Part shown: positions 1 to 6,011 of the stretch, one piece after another
Position numbering within the stretch: the stretch's first letter is position 1
Layout: each line of letters opens with the position of its first letter
NCBI GenBank assembly: GCA_036510975.1
Contig: DATCCY010000139.1
Location: 1 to 14,803 of the forward strand
DNA: 14,803 nt
Origin: Longivirga sp036510975
GTDB taxonomy: Bacteria > Actinomycetota > Actinomycetes > S36-B12 > CAIYMF01
Direction: 5' to 3'
Position numbers and translations under genes: made by a program
The notes under the pieces: model-generated
The model's input: only the letters and a program-made list of their open reading frames with translations
Databases searched by the model: none
What the model was told of the DNA's origin: nothing

Positions 1-15
1 GCCAAGAAGGCCTGA
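1..15 (+). CDS. C-terminal tail of an upstream gene (partial)
   Basis: Frame 1 reads Ala-Lys-Lys-Ala then TGA at 13-15, and a strong terminator follows 11 bases later, which is what the end of a plus-strand gene looks like. A stop in frame 3 at 21-23 is also possible. Too little is visible to name the protein; the lysine-rich tail is not diagnostic. Confidence 0.45.
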   Translation, partial: AKKA

Positions 16-25
16 CGCACTGACG

Positions 26-69
26 ACGACTGAAGGCCCGGCACCTCACGGTGCCGGGCCTTCAGTCGT
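26..69. terminator. Strong bidirectional intrinsic terminator
   Basis: A perfect 20-bp stem: left arm 26-45, loop TCAC at 46-49, right arm 50-69. The stem core is GGCCCGGCACC/GGTGCCGGGCC. It lies between the end of the upstream plus-strand gene and the end of the minus-strand SPOR gene at 101, so it can stop transcription from both sides. There is no long T run, which is common for terminators in high-GC actinobacteria. Confidence 0.85.
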
Positions 70-100
70 TCCAAGCCGCCTCGGTCGCGGCGGATCGGCC

Positions 101-268
101 TCAGTCGTCCTCGGCGTCGAACGTCTCGTTGCGTGCATGGATCCGCGCGAGGACTCCTTCCGCCTCCTCTCGCGTGGCATACGGGCCGAGACGTTCGGAG
201 TTCGGGTCGCCCGCTCCGACCTCGACCTGCTGGGTGCGCAGGTTGAACCACCACTGCTCAAGCGTCAT
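101..268 (-). CDS. Small SPOR-domain-like protein
   Basis: A 55-residue soluble protein beginning MTLEQWWFNLRT. The pattern WWFN-x-x-T-x-x-VE, then G-P-Y/F-A-T-R-E-E-A near residues 29-36, and an acidic tail is familiar from the short actinobacterial proteins annotated as SPOR-domain proteins; SPOR domains elsewhere bind denuded peptidoglycan, but the role of these short versions is not established. I chose the ATG at 268 because a GAGGAGGAG ribosome site lies at 271-279; an in-frame start at 286 is weaker. The gene is divergent from map with 65 bp between starts, and its 3' end faces the terminator at 26-69. There is no signal peptide or membrane segment. Confidence 0.75.
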   Translation of the reverse strand: MTLEQWWFNLRTQQVEVGAGDPNSERLGPYATREEAEGVLARIHARNETFDAEDD

Positions 269-320
269 CGCTCCTCCTCGTCGCACGTCGTCGGCGCGAG
301 CCGCTTCGTCGTTCTGCTCC

Positions 321-326
321 TAGACT
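321..326 (+). promoter_or_regulatory. -10 box of map, leaderless type
   Basis: TAGACT fits TANNNT and ends seven bases before the map ATG at 334, which would place the transcript start at or next to the start codon. No ribosome binding site is visible before the ATG. I see no convincing -35 box. Confidence 0.55.
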
Positions 327-333
327 GACCACC

Positions 334-1197
334 ATGCCACTTCAGCCCGGTGTCATCAGCCCGATGCGTTCGGTGCCGCCGCACATCCCCCGTCCCGAGT
401 ACGTTGGCCAGAAGCGCGCGGCGCGTCACACCGGCCCGGAGGTCAAGGACGCCGAGACCATCGAGCGGATGCGCCTGTCCGGGCGGTTGGCAGCCCAGGC
501 CCTCGCCGCCGTCGGCGAGGCGATCGTGCCCGGCGTCACCACCGACGAGCTCGACCGCGTCGGTCACGAGTTCCTCTGCGACCACGACGCCTACCCCTCG
601 ACGCTCGGCTACCCCGGGGGCGGTCGCGGACCGGTCTACACCAAGTCGCTGTGCACCTCGCTCAACGAGGTCATCTGCCACGGAATCCCCGACTCCACCG
701 TCCTGTGCGACGGCGACATCTGCAACATCGACATCACCGCGTTCAAGTACGGCGTGCACGGCGACACCAACGCCACCTTCCTCGTCGGCGACGTCGACGG
801 GGAGTCGCGGCTGCTCGTCGAGCGCACCCGCGAGGCGACGATGCGCGGCATCAACGCCGTGGCGCCGGGGCGCCAGCTCAACGTCGTCGGTCGCGTCATC
901 GAGTCCTACGCCCGCCGGTTCGGCTACGGCGTCGTCCGCGACTTCACTGGTCACGGCATCGGTACGGCGTTCCACAGCGGCCTCGTCGTCCCGCACTACG
1001 ACGATCCGAGCGCGACGACCGTCCTCGAGACCGGCATGACGTTCACGATCGAGCCGATGATCAACCTCGGCACGCACGAGTGGACGATGTGGGCGGACGG
1101 CTGGACGGTCCTCACGGCCGACCTGCGTCGCTCGGCGCAGTTCGAGCACACCGTGCTCGTCACCGAGTCCGGCGTCGAGATCCTCACCCTGCCGTGA
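334..1197 (+). CDS. map: Methionine aminopeptidase, type I (MapB/MetAP1c-like)
   Basis: Removes the initiator methionine from new proteins in the cytoplasm. The 287-residue length and N-terminal extension (residues 1-40, with SPMRSVPPHIPRPEYVG) match the mycobacterial MapB/MetAP1c form. All five metal ligands are present: D133 (NIDITA), D144 (HGDTNATF), H207 (FTGHGIG), E240 (TIEPMINLG) and E271 (QFEHTVLVT). The substrate histidine is H116 in NEVICHGIPDS. Compared with MetAP1c as I recall it, the loop at residues 93-105 (GYPGGGRGPVYTK) is longer. The ATG at 334 has no ribosome site but lies just downstream of a -10 box, so the message is probably leaderless. It is divergent from the SPOR gene and 65 bp upstream of the kinase gene. 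Confidence 0.97.
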   Translation: MPLQPGVISPMRSVPPHIPRPEYVGQKRAARHTGPEVKDAETIERMRLSGRLAAQALAAVGEAIVPGVTTDELDRVGHEFLCDHDAYPSTLGYPGGGRGPVYTKSLCTSLNEVICHGIPDSTVLCDGDICNIDITAFKYGVHGDTNATFLVGDVDGESRLLVERTREATMRGINAVAPGRQLNVVGRVIESYARRFGYGVVRDFTGHGIGTAFHSGLVVPHYDDPSATTVLETGMTFTIEPMINLGTHEWTMWADGWTVLTADLRRSAQFEHTVLVTESGVEILTLP

Positions 1198-1250
1198 GAC
1201 CCGGAGGGTGGTCGGCGCGGTCGGTCGCGCCTTCGCGGGCCTCGCTCCCC

Positions 1251-1256
1251 TAGCCT
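1251..1256 (+). promoter_or_regulatory. -10 box of the ppgK-like gene, leaderless type
   Basis: TAGCCT ends six bases before the ATG at 1263. A small GC hairpin (GGCGCG at 1214-1219 with CGCGCC at 1226-1231) lies just upstream and may weakly terminate map transcripts. No Shine-Dalgarno sequence precedes the ATG. Confidence 0.55.
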
Positions 1257-1262
1257 GGCCGT

Positions 1263-2036
1263 ATGACCCGCTCCACCACGCTGCTGGCCTGGCCGCACGA
1301 CGTGCGCACCCTTGCGATCGACATCGGCGGGAGCGGCTTCAAGGCGGCGATCCTCGATCCGATGGGCGTCATGCTCACCGAGCGGGTGCGCGTCGACACG
1401 CCGTATCCCTGCCCGCCGCACACGCTCGTCGAGTCGCTGAGGGCTCTCGTCGACGGGCTCGGCGACCACCACCGGGTGTCGGTCGGCTTCCCCGGGCTCG
1501 TGCGCGCTGGACGGGTGCGCAACATCCCATCGCTGACGCGGGCGTCCTACGACGGCGACTCCGACCCGGACCTCGAGAAGGCCTGGCAGGACTTCGACCT
1601 CGCCGGCGCGCTGTCCGACGCGTTCGGTGTCCCGGTCAAGGTCGCCAACGACGCCGACGTCCAGGGCTGCGCCGTCGTCAGCGGCGAGGGCTTCGAGTTC
1701 GTGATGACGCTCGGCACCGGCGTCGGCACGGCTCTGTTCCTCGACGGCCGGCTGCTGCCGCACCTCGAAGGCGGTCACGCCCCGTTCCGCAAGGGCGAGA
1801 CGTTCGAGGACCAGCTCGGCAACGTGGCGCGCCAGGAGGTCGGCAACACCCGGTGGGGTCGCCGCGTGGTCAAGGCGATCGCCGCGTACGAGAGCTTCCT
1901 GTTCTTCGACACGATCCACATCGGCGGGGGAAACGCCAAGCACCTCGACGCCTCGACCCTGCCGCCGCACGCGCGCATCGTCAGCAACACCGCGGGGATC
2001 ATCGGCGGGGTCCGGCTCTGGGACCTCGACCAGTGA
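1263..2036 (+). CDS. ppgK: ROK-family glucokinase, polyphosphate glucokinase-like
   Basis: Likely phosphorylates glucose to glucose 6-phosphate with polyphosphate and/or ATP. The 257 residues fit the roughly 265-residue PpgK group. Phosphate 1 loop: AIDIGGSGFKAAILD, residues 18-32. Catalytic aspartate: D130 in VANDADVQG. Phosphate 2 loop: LGTGVGTALF, residues 150-159. Then HLEGGHAPFRKGET at 167-180 and a C-terminal IGGGNAKHLD (220-229) and NTAGIIGG. It lacks the zinc-binding HC/CxC motif of sugar-responsive ROK repressors and has no DNA-binding domain, so it is an enzyme rather than a regulator. Close actinobacterial relatives are often labelled only 'ROK family protein', so the phosphate donor is not proven from sequence. 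Leaderless start; the gene lies 65 bp after map. Confidence 0.8.
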   Translation: MTRSTTLLAWPHDVRTLAIDIGGSGFKAAILDPMGVMLTERVRVDTPYPCPPHTLVESLRALVDGLGDHHRVSVGFPGLVRAGRVRNIPSLTRASYDGDSDPDLEKAWQDFDLAGALSDAFGVPVKVANDADVQGCAVVSGEGFEFVMTLGTGVGTALFLDGRLLPHLEGGHAPFRKGETFEDQLGNVARQEVGNTRWGRRVVKAIAAYESFLFFDTIHIGGGNAKHLDASTLPPHARIVSNTAGIIGGVRLWDLDQ

Positions 2037-2082
2037 TCGACGCCGAGCAGTTGTACGACTTTCAATCACCTTCGCGGATCGG

Positions 2083-2088
2083 TAGTGT
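2083..2088 (+). promoter_or_regulatory. -10 box of the marR-type gene, leaderless type
   Basis: TAGTGT ends six bases before the GTG at 2095. The 58-bp spacer after ppgK is locally AT-richer (TTGTACGACTTTCAATCA at 2051-2068), as expected for a promoter. A good -35 box is not obvious. Confidence 0.5.
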
Positions 2089-2094
2089 GAGCCC

Positions 2095-2589
2095 GTGACC
2101 CCGTGGCTGACGCACGAACAGCAGCAGCACTGGCGCGCGTACATCGCCGCCACGACGCTGCTCGGTGAGCGGCTCTCGCGCGAGCTGCAGGCCGAGCACG
2201 GGCTCAGCATGGCCGACTACGAGATCCTGGTCCGGCTCTCCGAGGCACCCGAGCGGCGGATGCGGATGAGCCAGCTCGCGGAGTTCACCCTGGCCAGCCG
2301 CAGCCGGCTGTCGCACCAAGTCGACCGGCTCGAGAAGGTCGGTCTCGTCGAGCGCACCCCGTGCGCCGAGGACCGTCGCGGGGCGAACGCGGTGCTCACC
2401 GAGCAGGGCTGGAACCTTCTGGTGCAGGCCGCACCGACCCACGTCGAGGGAGTGCGCGCACACCTCGTGGACCAGCTGACCCCCGAGCAGTTCGCCGCGC
2501 TCGGCGACGCGCTCTCCGTCGTCGCACAGCACCTGCAGGGCATGGCACCGGACTGCGAGACGAGCGACGCCGGCGTCCTCACCGACTGA
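2095..2589 (+). CDS. MarR-family transcription regulator
   Basis: A 164-residue winged-helix DNA-binding protein, the usual length for MarR dimers that release DNA on binding small ligands or on oxidation. Visible parts: an N-terminal dimerisation helix (residues 8-34), LSMADYEILVRLSE (37-50), helix-turn-helix with MSQLAEFTLASRSRLSHQVDRLEKVGLVER (58-87), and the wing with EDRRG and a following LTEQG (92-105). The GTG start at 2095 sits directly behind a -10 box without a ribosome site. No target gene is obvious: the kinase upstream has its own promoter and the next gene downstream begins 216 bp later after a hairpin. Ligand unknown. It may repress itself. Confidence 0.9.
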   Translation: MTPWLTHEQQQHWRAYIAATTLLGERLSRELQAEHGLSMADYEILVRLSEAPERRMRMSQLAEFTLASRSRLSHQVDRLEKVGLVERTPCAEDRRGANAVLTEQGWNLLVQAAPTHVEGVRAHLVDQLTPEQFAALGDALSVVAQHLQGMAPDCETSDAGVLTD

Positions 2590-2605
2590 CGCTGACGCAG
2601 CGTCA
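2587..2605 (+). terminator. Stem-loop overlapping the marR stop codon
   Basis: TGACGCT (2587-2593) pairs perfectly with AGCGTCA (2599-2605) around a 5-base loop. The left arm includes the stop codon. No T run follows, so termination is plausible rather than shown. Confidence 0.45.
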
Positions 2606-2642
2606 TCTCCGCCCGGCTTCGCACCACGGCCCGGGCACGGGT

Positions 2643-2691
2643 CGAGGGTCGCACCCGAACCTCGGCAACATCCATCCCGGCGCGACCCTCG
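2643..2691. repeat. 10-bp inverted repeat in the marR-downstream spacer
   Basis: CGAGGGTCGC (2643-2652) and GCGACCCTCG (2682-2691) are perfect reverse complements with a 29-base loop. It lies in the gene-free 2590-2805 stretch. It could be an RNA stem-loop or a binding site; nothing decides between these. Confidence 0.4.
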
Positions 2692-2744
2692 GTCCCACAG
2701 CATTCGCCGCTCCCGAGCCGGTGTCTCGCTGAGCTTCGGATGAC

Positions 2745-2773
2745 GTCCCGACGAGCCGGCTTGCCGACGGGAC
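2745..2773. repeat. Inverted repeat upstream of the 68-aa gene
   Basis: GTCCCG (2745-2750) and CGGGAC (2768-2773) with a 17-base spacer. The right arm falls where the -35 region of the promoter at 2793 would be, so it could be an operator. Six-base arms in GC-rich DNA may also be chance. Confidence 0.3.
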
Positions 2774-2792
2774 AGCGTTACTTCTGCGCGAC

Positions 2793-2798
2793 TAGCGT
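2793..2798 (+). promoter_or_regulatory. -10 box of the 68-aa gene, leaderless type
   Basis: TAGCGT ends seven bases before the ATG at 2806. There is no Shine-Dalgarno sequence. This site is the main reason to choose the internal ATG at 2806 over the in-frame ATG at 2740. Confidence 0.5.
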
Positions 2799-2805
2799 GC
2801 TGTGC

Positions 2806-3012
2806 ATGGAGACGATCTACGTGTTCGTCGGGGGCTCACGCGACGGTCAGACGATGCGGAGCGAGGGCGAGCTGATCACCCTGGTCCGGTCGGGGCTCGA
2901 GGTGTTCGCCCTCGACGACCCCCCGGACGAGGTGATGGCGGGCAGTGGCTTCACCTACGTTCTGCGCCTCGTCGAGGACCCGTTGCCCGAGGCGCGCTGG
3001 TCCACCGTCTAG
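2806..3012 (+). CDS. 68-residue protein of unknown function
   Basis: I do not recognise this family. It starts METIYVFVGGSRDGQ, a beta-strand followed by a glycine-rich turn, and continues with a predicted helix (GELITLVRSGL), an acidic DDPPDE turn and a final strand (FTYVLRLVED). It looks like a small soluble alpha/beta fold without signal peptide, cysteines or membrane segment. The coding assignment rests on the open frame, the leaderless-type promoter directly upstream and a hydrophobic/polar pattern normal for a folded protein. It stands alone between MarR and rnpB (which is on the other strand), with 142 bp to the rnpB 3' end. Confidence 0.6.
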   Translation: METIYVFVGGSRDGQTMRSEGELITLVRSGLEVFALDDPPDEVMAGSGFTYVLRLVEDPLPEARWSTV

Positions 3013-3154
3013 GGCCTGCCCGAAGTTGGTAGGGACTGGTGCCGGTCCACCTTCACGGTTGCGCGTCGGAACGGAACGTCTCGGCAGCGTCGAGCGCGCC
3101 CATCCGTACTAACGCGGCGCGGCGGCAGGCTGAGCTGGCGCGGGGTCGGGGTGT

Positions 3155-3552
3155 GCAGACGAGCCGGTCTGTAAGCCGGATTCTGTCCCGGTCGCGAGCG
3201 ACCGGGGGCGACCATCCATCTGGGGCCGTCGTCTCCGACGACCTCGGTGCGGTCTACCCGCAGGCTCGGACGGGCCGTCCTCGAACGCCTGCGCAGGTGG
3301 CCGGAGCCACCCTTCTTGACCTTGCTCCGGGTGGGGTTTGCCGAGCCGTGACGGTCACCCGCCACGCTGGTGGTCTCTTACACCACCGTTTCACCCTTAC
3401 CGCCGTTGCCGGCGGCGGTCTGTTCTCTGTGGCACTGTCCCGCGGGTCACCCCGGGTGGGTGTTACCCACCACCCTGCCCTCTGGAGTCCGGACTTTCCT
3501 CAGCGGGAGTCCCGAGGGACTCCCACCGCGGCCGCCCGACCGACTCGTCTGC
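3155..3552 (-). ncRNA. rnpB: RNase P RNA (type A)
   Basis: The catalytic RNA that trims 5' leaders from tRNA precursors. On the minus strand the conserved blocks are in order: GAGGAAAGTCCGGACTCC near the 5' end (3501-3484, the P4 5' strand), then CAGAGAACAGACCGCC and GGGTGAAACGG, and at the 3' end ACAGAATCCGGCTTACAGACC (3187-3167). The ends were set by helix P1: GCAGACGAGTCGGTC (3552-3538) pairs with GACCGGCTCGTCTGC (3169-3155) with a single G-U. The length of about 398 nt fits actinobacterial RNase P RNA. A promoter just upstream predicts a start at 3552. It follows the RNB gene in the same direction. No clear terminator is visible in 3013-3154. Confidence 0.97.
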
Positions 3553-3558
3553 ACCGTC

Positions 3559-3564
3559 AGGGTA
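3559..3564 (-). promoter_or_regulatory. -10 box of rnpB
   Basis: On the minus strand TACCCT (3564-3559) is followed by six bases and then position 3552, exactly where helix P1 of the RNase P RNA begins. It lies in the 47-bp gap after the RNB gene. I found no clear -35 box. Confidence 0.5.
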
Positions 3565-3599
3565 CCGCGGTCCCTCCGGTCCTTGTGCCGATCCACGGC

Positions 3600-5054
3600 T
3601 CAGGCGGGGGCGAACTCGACCCGGCGGCGCGACGGGTCGGCGCTGAGCAGCCGTACCGTCACACGCCTGCCGAGCCCGAGGCCACCGCCTCTCACGTGTG
3701 TCCGGACCGCGGGCCAGTGCAGCTGCACGACGTCGTAGTCCTTGCGCTCGTCGACGACGACCGCCTGGTACTCCTCGCCGACATGGGACTCGAGCAGCAC
3801 CGACTCGACGAGGTCGACGCAGGCGCGGTCGAGCGCGCGTGCCCGCTGGTCGGCTGCGCGCATCTCGTCGGGCAGCGCGGGCAGCCCGTCGAGGACCCAG
3901 TCCGGCGCGGGGGTCCCCGCGGCGATCGAGAGGCAGCACTCGGCGGCGTATCGGTCGACGAGCCGCCTCAGCGGTGCCGTCACGTGGGCGTACGCCGCCC
4001 CCACCGCCGCGTGCCTCAGCACGTCCGGCTCGTCGTCACCCGCGGGACGCAGCACCTGCGTGTAGCCCGCGGAGCGCAGCAGGATCGTGACGAGGTTGAG
4101 GAAGGCCGCGTGCGCCGGCGTGCGCGGGTCGAGGTCGCGGACGAGCTCGGCGTACGACGTCTCCGCGGGCCAGTCGATCCCGAGCGCCACCGCGGTGCGT
4201 CGCAGCCGCTCGTAGTCGTCGTTGGCGGGCGGTGGCATCGTGCGCACGATGCCGACCCCGGCGTCGAGCATCATCCGCGCCGCGCTCATCCCCGTGAGCA
4301 GGGAGATCTGCGCGTTCCACGACTCGACCGGGTGCGGTGCCCGCATCGCGAGGCGGTAGCCCGGGCCGTCGTCCTCGATCTCCTGGTCGGGCACGCGCAC
4401 GTCGATCCCGCCGCGGGCGACCTCGAGCTCCTGCCGGAGCAGCCCCACCTCGCGCAGGCAGACGAGGGAGTCGTCGGCGGTGCCGGCGTCGATCGCGCGC
4501 TGCACCTGGCCGTAGGACAGCTTCGCGACGCTGTGCACGAGCGCGCGCTCGAGGTCGACCTCGACCGCCTGACCCGCCGAGTCCAGGTCGAGACGCCACA
4601 GCAACGTCGGCCGCACGACGTCGGGCAGCAGGCTCGCCACGCCCTCGGACAGGACCGGCGGGTGCAGCGAGGTACGCAGGTCGGGGCTGTAGAGCGTGAC
4701 ACCTCGGCGGTGCGCCTCGAGGTCGAGCCAACCGCCGGGCCGCACGAAGGTCGCGACGTCGGCGATGGCGTAGTGCACGCGGTAGCCGGTGCCACGCCGT
4801 TCGATGAACACGGCCTGGTCGAGGTCGGTGGACCCCGTGGGGTCGATCGTGACGAACGGCAGGTCGGTGACGTCACGTCGCACCGACGAGTCCGGGGTGG
4901 GCGGTGGCTGGGTCCCCGCGGAGATCGCCTCCGCCTCCGCGAGCACGTCGTCCGGGAAGGTCGTCGGAACGCCCTGCTCGTCCCGGACCGCCTGGAAGCC
5001 GGCGCGGAGCACGTCGCCCTGCCTGGCCTGCGCGCGCAGCCAACGACGGGTCAC
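3600..5054 (-). CDS. RNB-domain exoribonuclease (RNase II/R family)
   Basis: A 3'-5' exoribonuclease likely to degrade RNA in the cytoplasm. The RNB catalytic signature is at residues 69-81, TIDPTGSTDLDQA, giving metal-binding aspartates D71, D77 and D79; the fourth aspartate of E. coli RNase II (D210) is glutamine here (Q80), which I recall as usual in actinobacterial members. Further RNB motifs: VHYAIADVATFV (93-104), LSEGVASLLPD, AYAHVTAPLRRLVDRY. At 484 residues it is short: no cold-shock domains at the N-terminus, only a small S1-like tail after about residue 430. The GTG start at 5054 is immediately behind a -10 box. It is divergent from yaaA; rnpB is 47 bp downstream. Confidence 0.93.
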   Translation of the reverse strand: MTRRWLRAQARQGDVLRAGFQAVRDEQGVPTTFPDDVLAEAEAISAGTQPPPTPDSSVRRDVTDLPFVTIDPTGSTDLDQAVFIERRGTGYRVHYAIADVATFVRPGGWLDLEAHRRGVTLYSPDLRTSLHPPVLSEGVASLLPDVVRPTLLWRLDLDSAGQAVEVDLERALVHSVAKLSYGQVQRAIDAGTADDSLVCLREVGLLRQELEVARGGIDVRVPDQEIEDDGPGYRLAMRAPHPVESWNAQISLLTGMSAARMMLDAGVGIVRTMPPPANDDYERLRRTAVALGIDWPAETSYAELVRDLDPRTPAHAAFLNLVTILLRSAGYTQVLRPAGDDEPDVLRHAAVGAAYAHVTAPLRRLVDRYAAECCLSIAAGTPAPDWVLDGLPALPDEMRAADQRARALDRACVDLVESVLLESHVGEEYQAVVVDERKDYDVVQLHWPAVRTHVRGGGLGLGRRVTVRLLSADPSRRRVEFAPA

Positions 5055-5060
5055 CCGGCA

Positions 5061-5066
5061 AACCTA
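5061..5066 (-). promoter_or_regulatory. -10 box of the RNB gene, leaderless type
   Basis: On the minus strand TAGGTT (5066-5061) is followed by TGCCGG and then the GTG at 5054. There is no Shine-Dalgarno sequence. It shares an 87-bp divergent spacer with yaaA. Confidence 0.5.
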
Positions 5067-5129
5067 CGGTCCGAACGCCGGCTCAGCAGCCGGATACGAC
5101 CCGCGGTCGCGGCGCGTCGTCACGTGGGA

Positions 5130-5135
5130 CAGGAT
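5130..5135 (+). promoter_or_regulatory. CAGGAT element at the yaaA start
   Basis: CAGGAT lies six bases before the GTG at 5142. It can be read as a -10-like box (one mismatch to TANNNT) giving a leaderless message, or as an AGGA ribosome site with 7-base spacing. The same element is in the same place before the sirtuin gene at 6012. Confidence 0.45.
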
Positions 5136-5141
5136 CGGCGG

Positions 5142-5930
5142 GTGCTCGTGCTGCTGCCGCCCTCGGAGGGCAAGACCGCGGCGCGGTGCGGGAAGCCGCT
5201 CGACCTCGCCGGGCTGTCCTTCCCCGGGCTCACCGCCACCCGCGAGACCGTCCTCGAGACGGTCGTCGCGCTCGCCCGACGCGATCCGCAGCAGGCTCTG
5301 GCCGTGCTCGGGCTCTCGCGGCGCCAGCTCGACGAGGTCGCGCGCGACGCAGTCCTCGAGACGGCGCCGACCGCGCCGGCGTCGAAGGTCTACTCCGGGG
5401 TGCTCTACGAGGCCCTCGACCTGGCGTCGCTGGACCCGACCGCGAAGCGCCGCGCGCAGCGACAGCTCGTCGTCTCGAGCGCGCTGTTCGGCGCCTTGCG
5501 CGTCGGCGACCGGATCCCGGCGTACCGGCTCTCGGGCGACACCAGCCTGCCCGGCATCGGTCCCGTCTCGTCGCTCTGGCGCGACCCGCTCGCGTCCGCG
5601 ATGAGCGAGGCCAGCGGTCGGTCGCTCGTCGTCGACCTGCGTTCCGGGGTCTACGCCGCCATGTGGCGGCCCACGGGCGACGTCGCGTCGCGCACCGTCG
5701 CGGTGCGCGTGCTGCAGGAGCTGCCCGACGGCAGCCGCAAGGTCGTGAGCCACTTCAACAAGGCGACGAAGGGCCGACTGGTCCGACAGTGGCTGCAGGA
5801 CGGCGCCGACCCTCGCGACGCCGACGACCTCGCCGACGCCTGCGAGAAGGCCGGCGTCATCGCCGAGCTCGGTCCGCGACCTCGCAGCGGAGCGGTCCGC
5901 GGGCTCGACGTCGTCGTCTCGGACCTCTGA
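5142..5930 (+). CDS. yaaA: Peroxide stress protein YaaA (UPF0246)
   Basis: A 262-residue cytoplasmic protein, close to the 258 residues of E. coli YaaA, which lowers intracellular iron during hydrogen peroxide stress and binds DNA. Family landmarks: N-terminal VLVLLPPSEGKT (1-12), SKVYSGVLYEALDLASLD in the middle, VVSSALFGALRVGDRIPAYRLSGD, LVVDLRSGVYAAMW, and the C-terminal VSHFNKATKGRLVR. I start at GTG 5142 because the family begins with this strand; the open frame runs on upstream as far as 3039, but there it is antisense to the RNB gene and rnpB. A GC stem-loop follows the stop and the sirtuin gene starts 81 bp later. Function is by family; no active-site proof from sequence. Confidence 0.93.
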   Translation: MLVLLPPSEGKTAARCGKPLDLAGLSFPGLTATRETVLETVVALARRDPQQALAVLGLSRRQLDEVARDAVLETAPTAPASKVYSGVLYEALDLASLDPTAKRRAQRQLVVSSALFGALRVGDRIPAYRLSGDTSLPGIGPVSSLWRDPLASAMSEASGRSLVVDLRSGVYAAMWRPTGDVASRTVAVRVLQELPDGSRKVVSHFNKATKGRLVRQWLQDGADPRDADDLADACEKAGVIAELGPRPRSGAVRGLDVVVSDL

Positions 5931-5955
5931 GGCCGCAGGGTCGCGCCGACACATC

Positions 5956-5979
5956 GCGCGCCAGCGCTTGAGGGCGCGC
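5956..5979 (+). terminator. Stem-loop after yaaA
   Basis: GCGCGCC (5956-5962) pairs with GGCGCGC (5973-5979) around a 10-base loop, 25 bases after the yaaA stop. There is no T run. It would separate yaaA from the sirtuin gene. Confidence 0.4.
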
Positions 5980-5999
5980 ATCCCCACCCCCGAGCCGGG

Positions 6000-6005
6000 C
6001 AGGAT
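6000..6005 (+). promoter_or_regulatory. CAGGAT element at the sirtuin start
   Basis: CAGGAT lies six bases before the GTG at 6012, in the context CAGGATCAGCGCGTG, nearly identical to the yaaA start region CAGGATCGGCGGGTG. It is either a -10-like box for a leaderless transcript or an AGGA ribosome site. Confidence 0.45.
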
Positions 6006-6011
6006 CAGCGC

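Noticed and set aside
996..2210. Minus-strand frames of 404 codons (996-2210) and 294 codons (265-1149)
   Set aside because: Both are antisense to map, ppgK and marR, which have clear motifs. Composition is Arg/Asp/Val/Ala-rich shadow sequence.
3033..3048. Hairpin GGACTGG/CCGGTCC as terminator after the 68-aa gene
   Set aside because: Only about five pairs with a wobble and an awkward loop; too weak to call in this base composition.
3039..5141. Very long plus-strand open frame (3039-5930) read as a single 963-aa protein
   Set aside because: Its first 700 codons are antisense to rnpB and the RNB gene and give low-complexity Arg/Val/Asp-rich sequence. Only the part from 5142 is a gene (yaaA).
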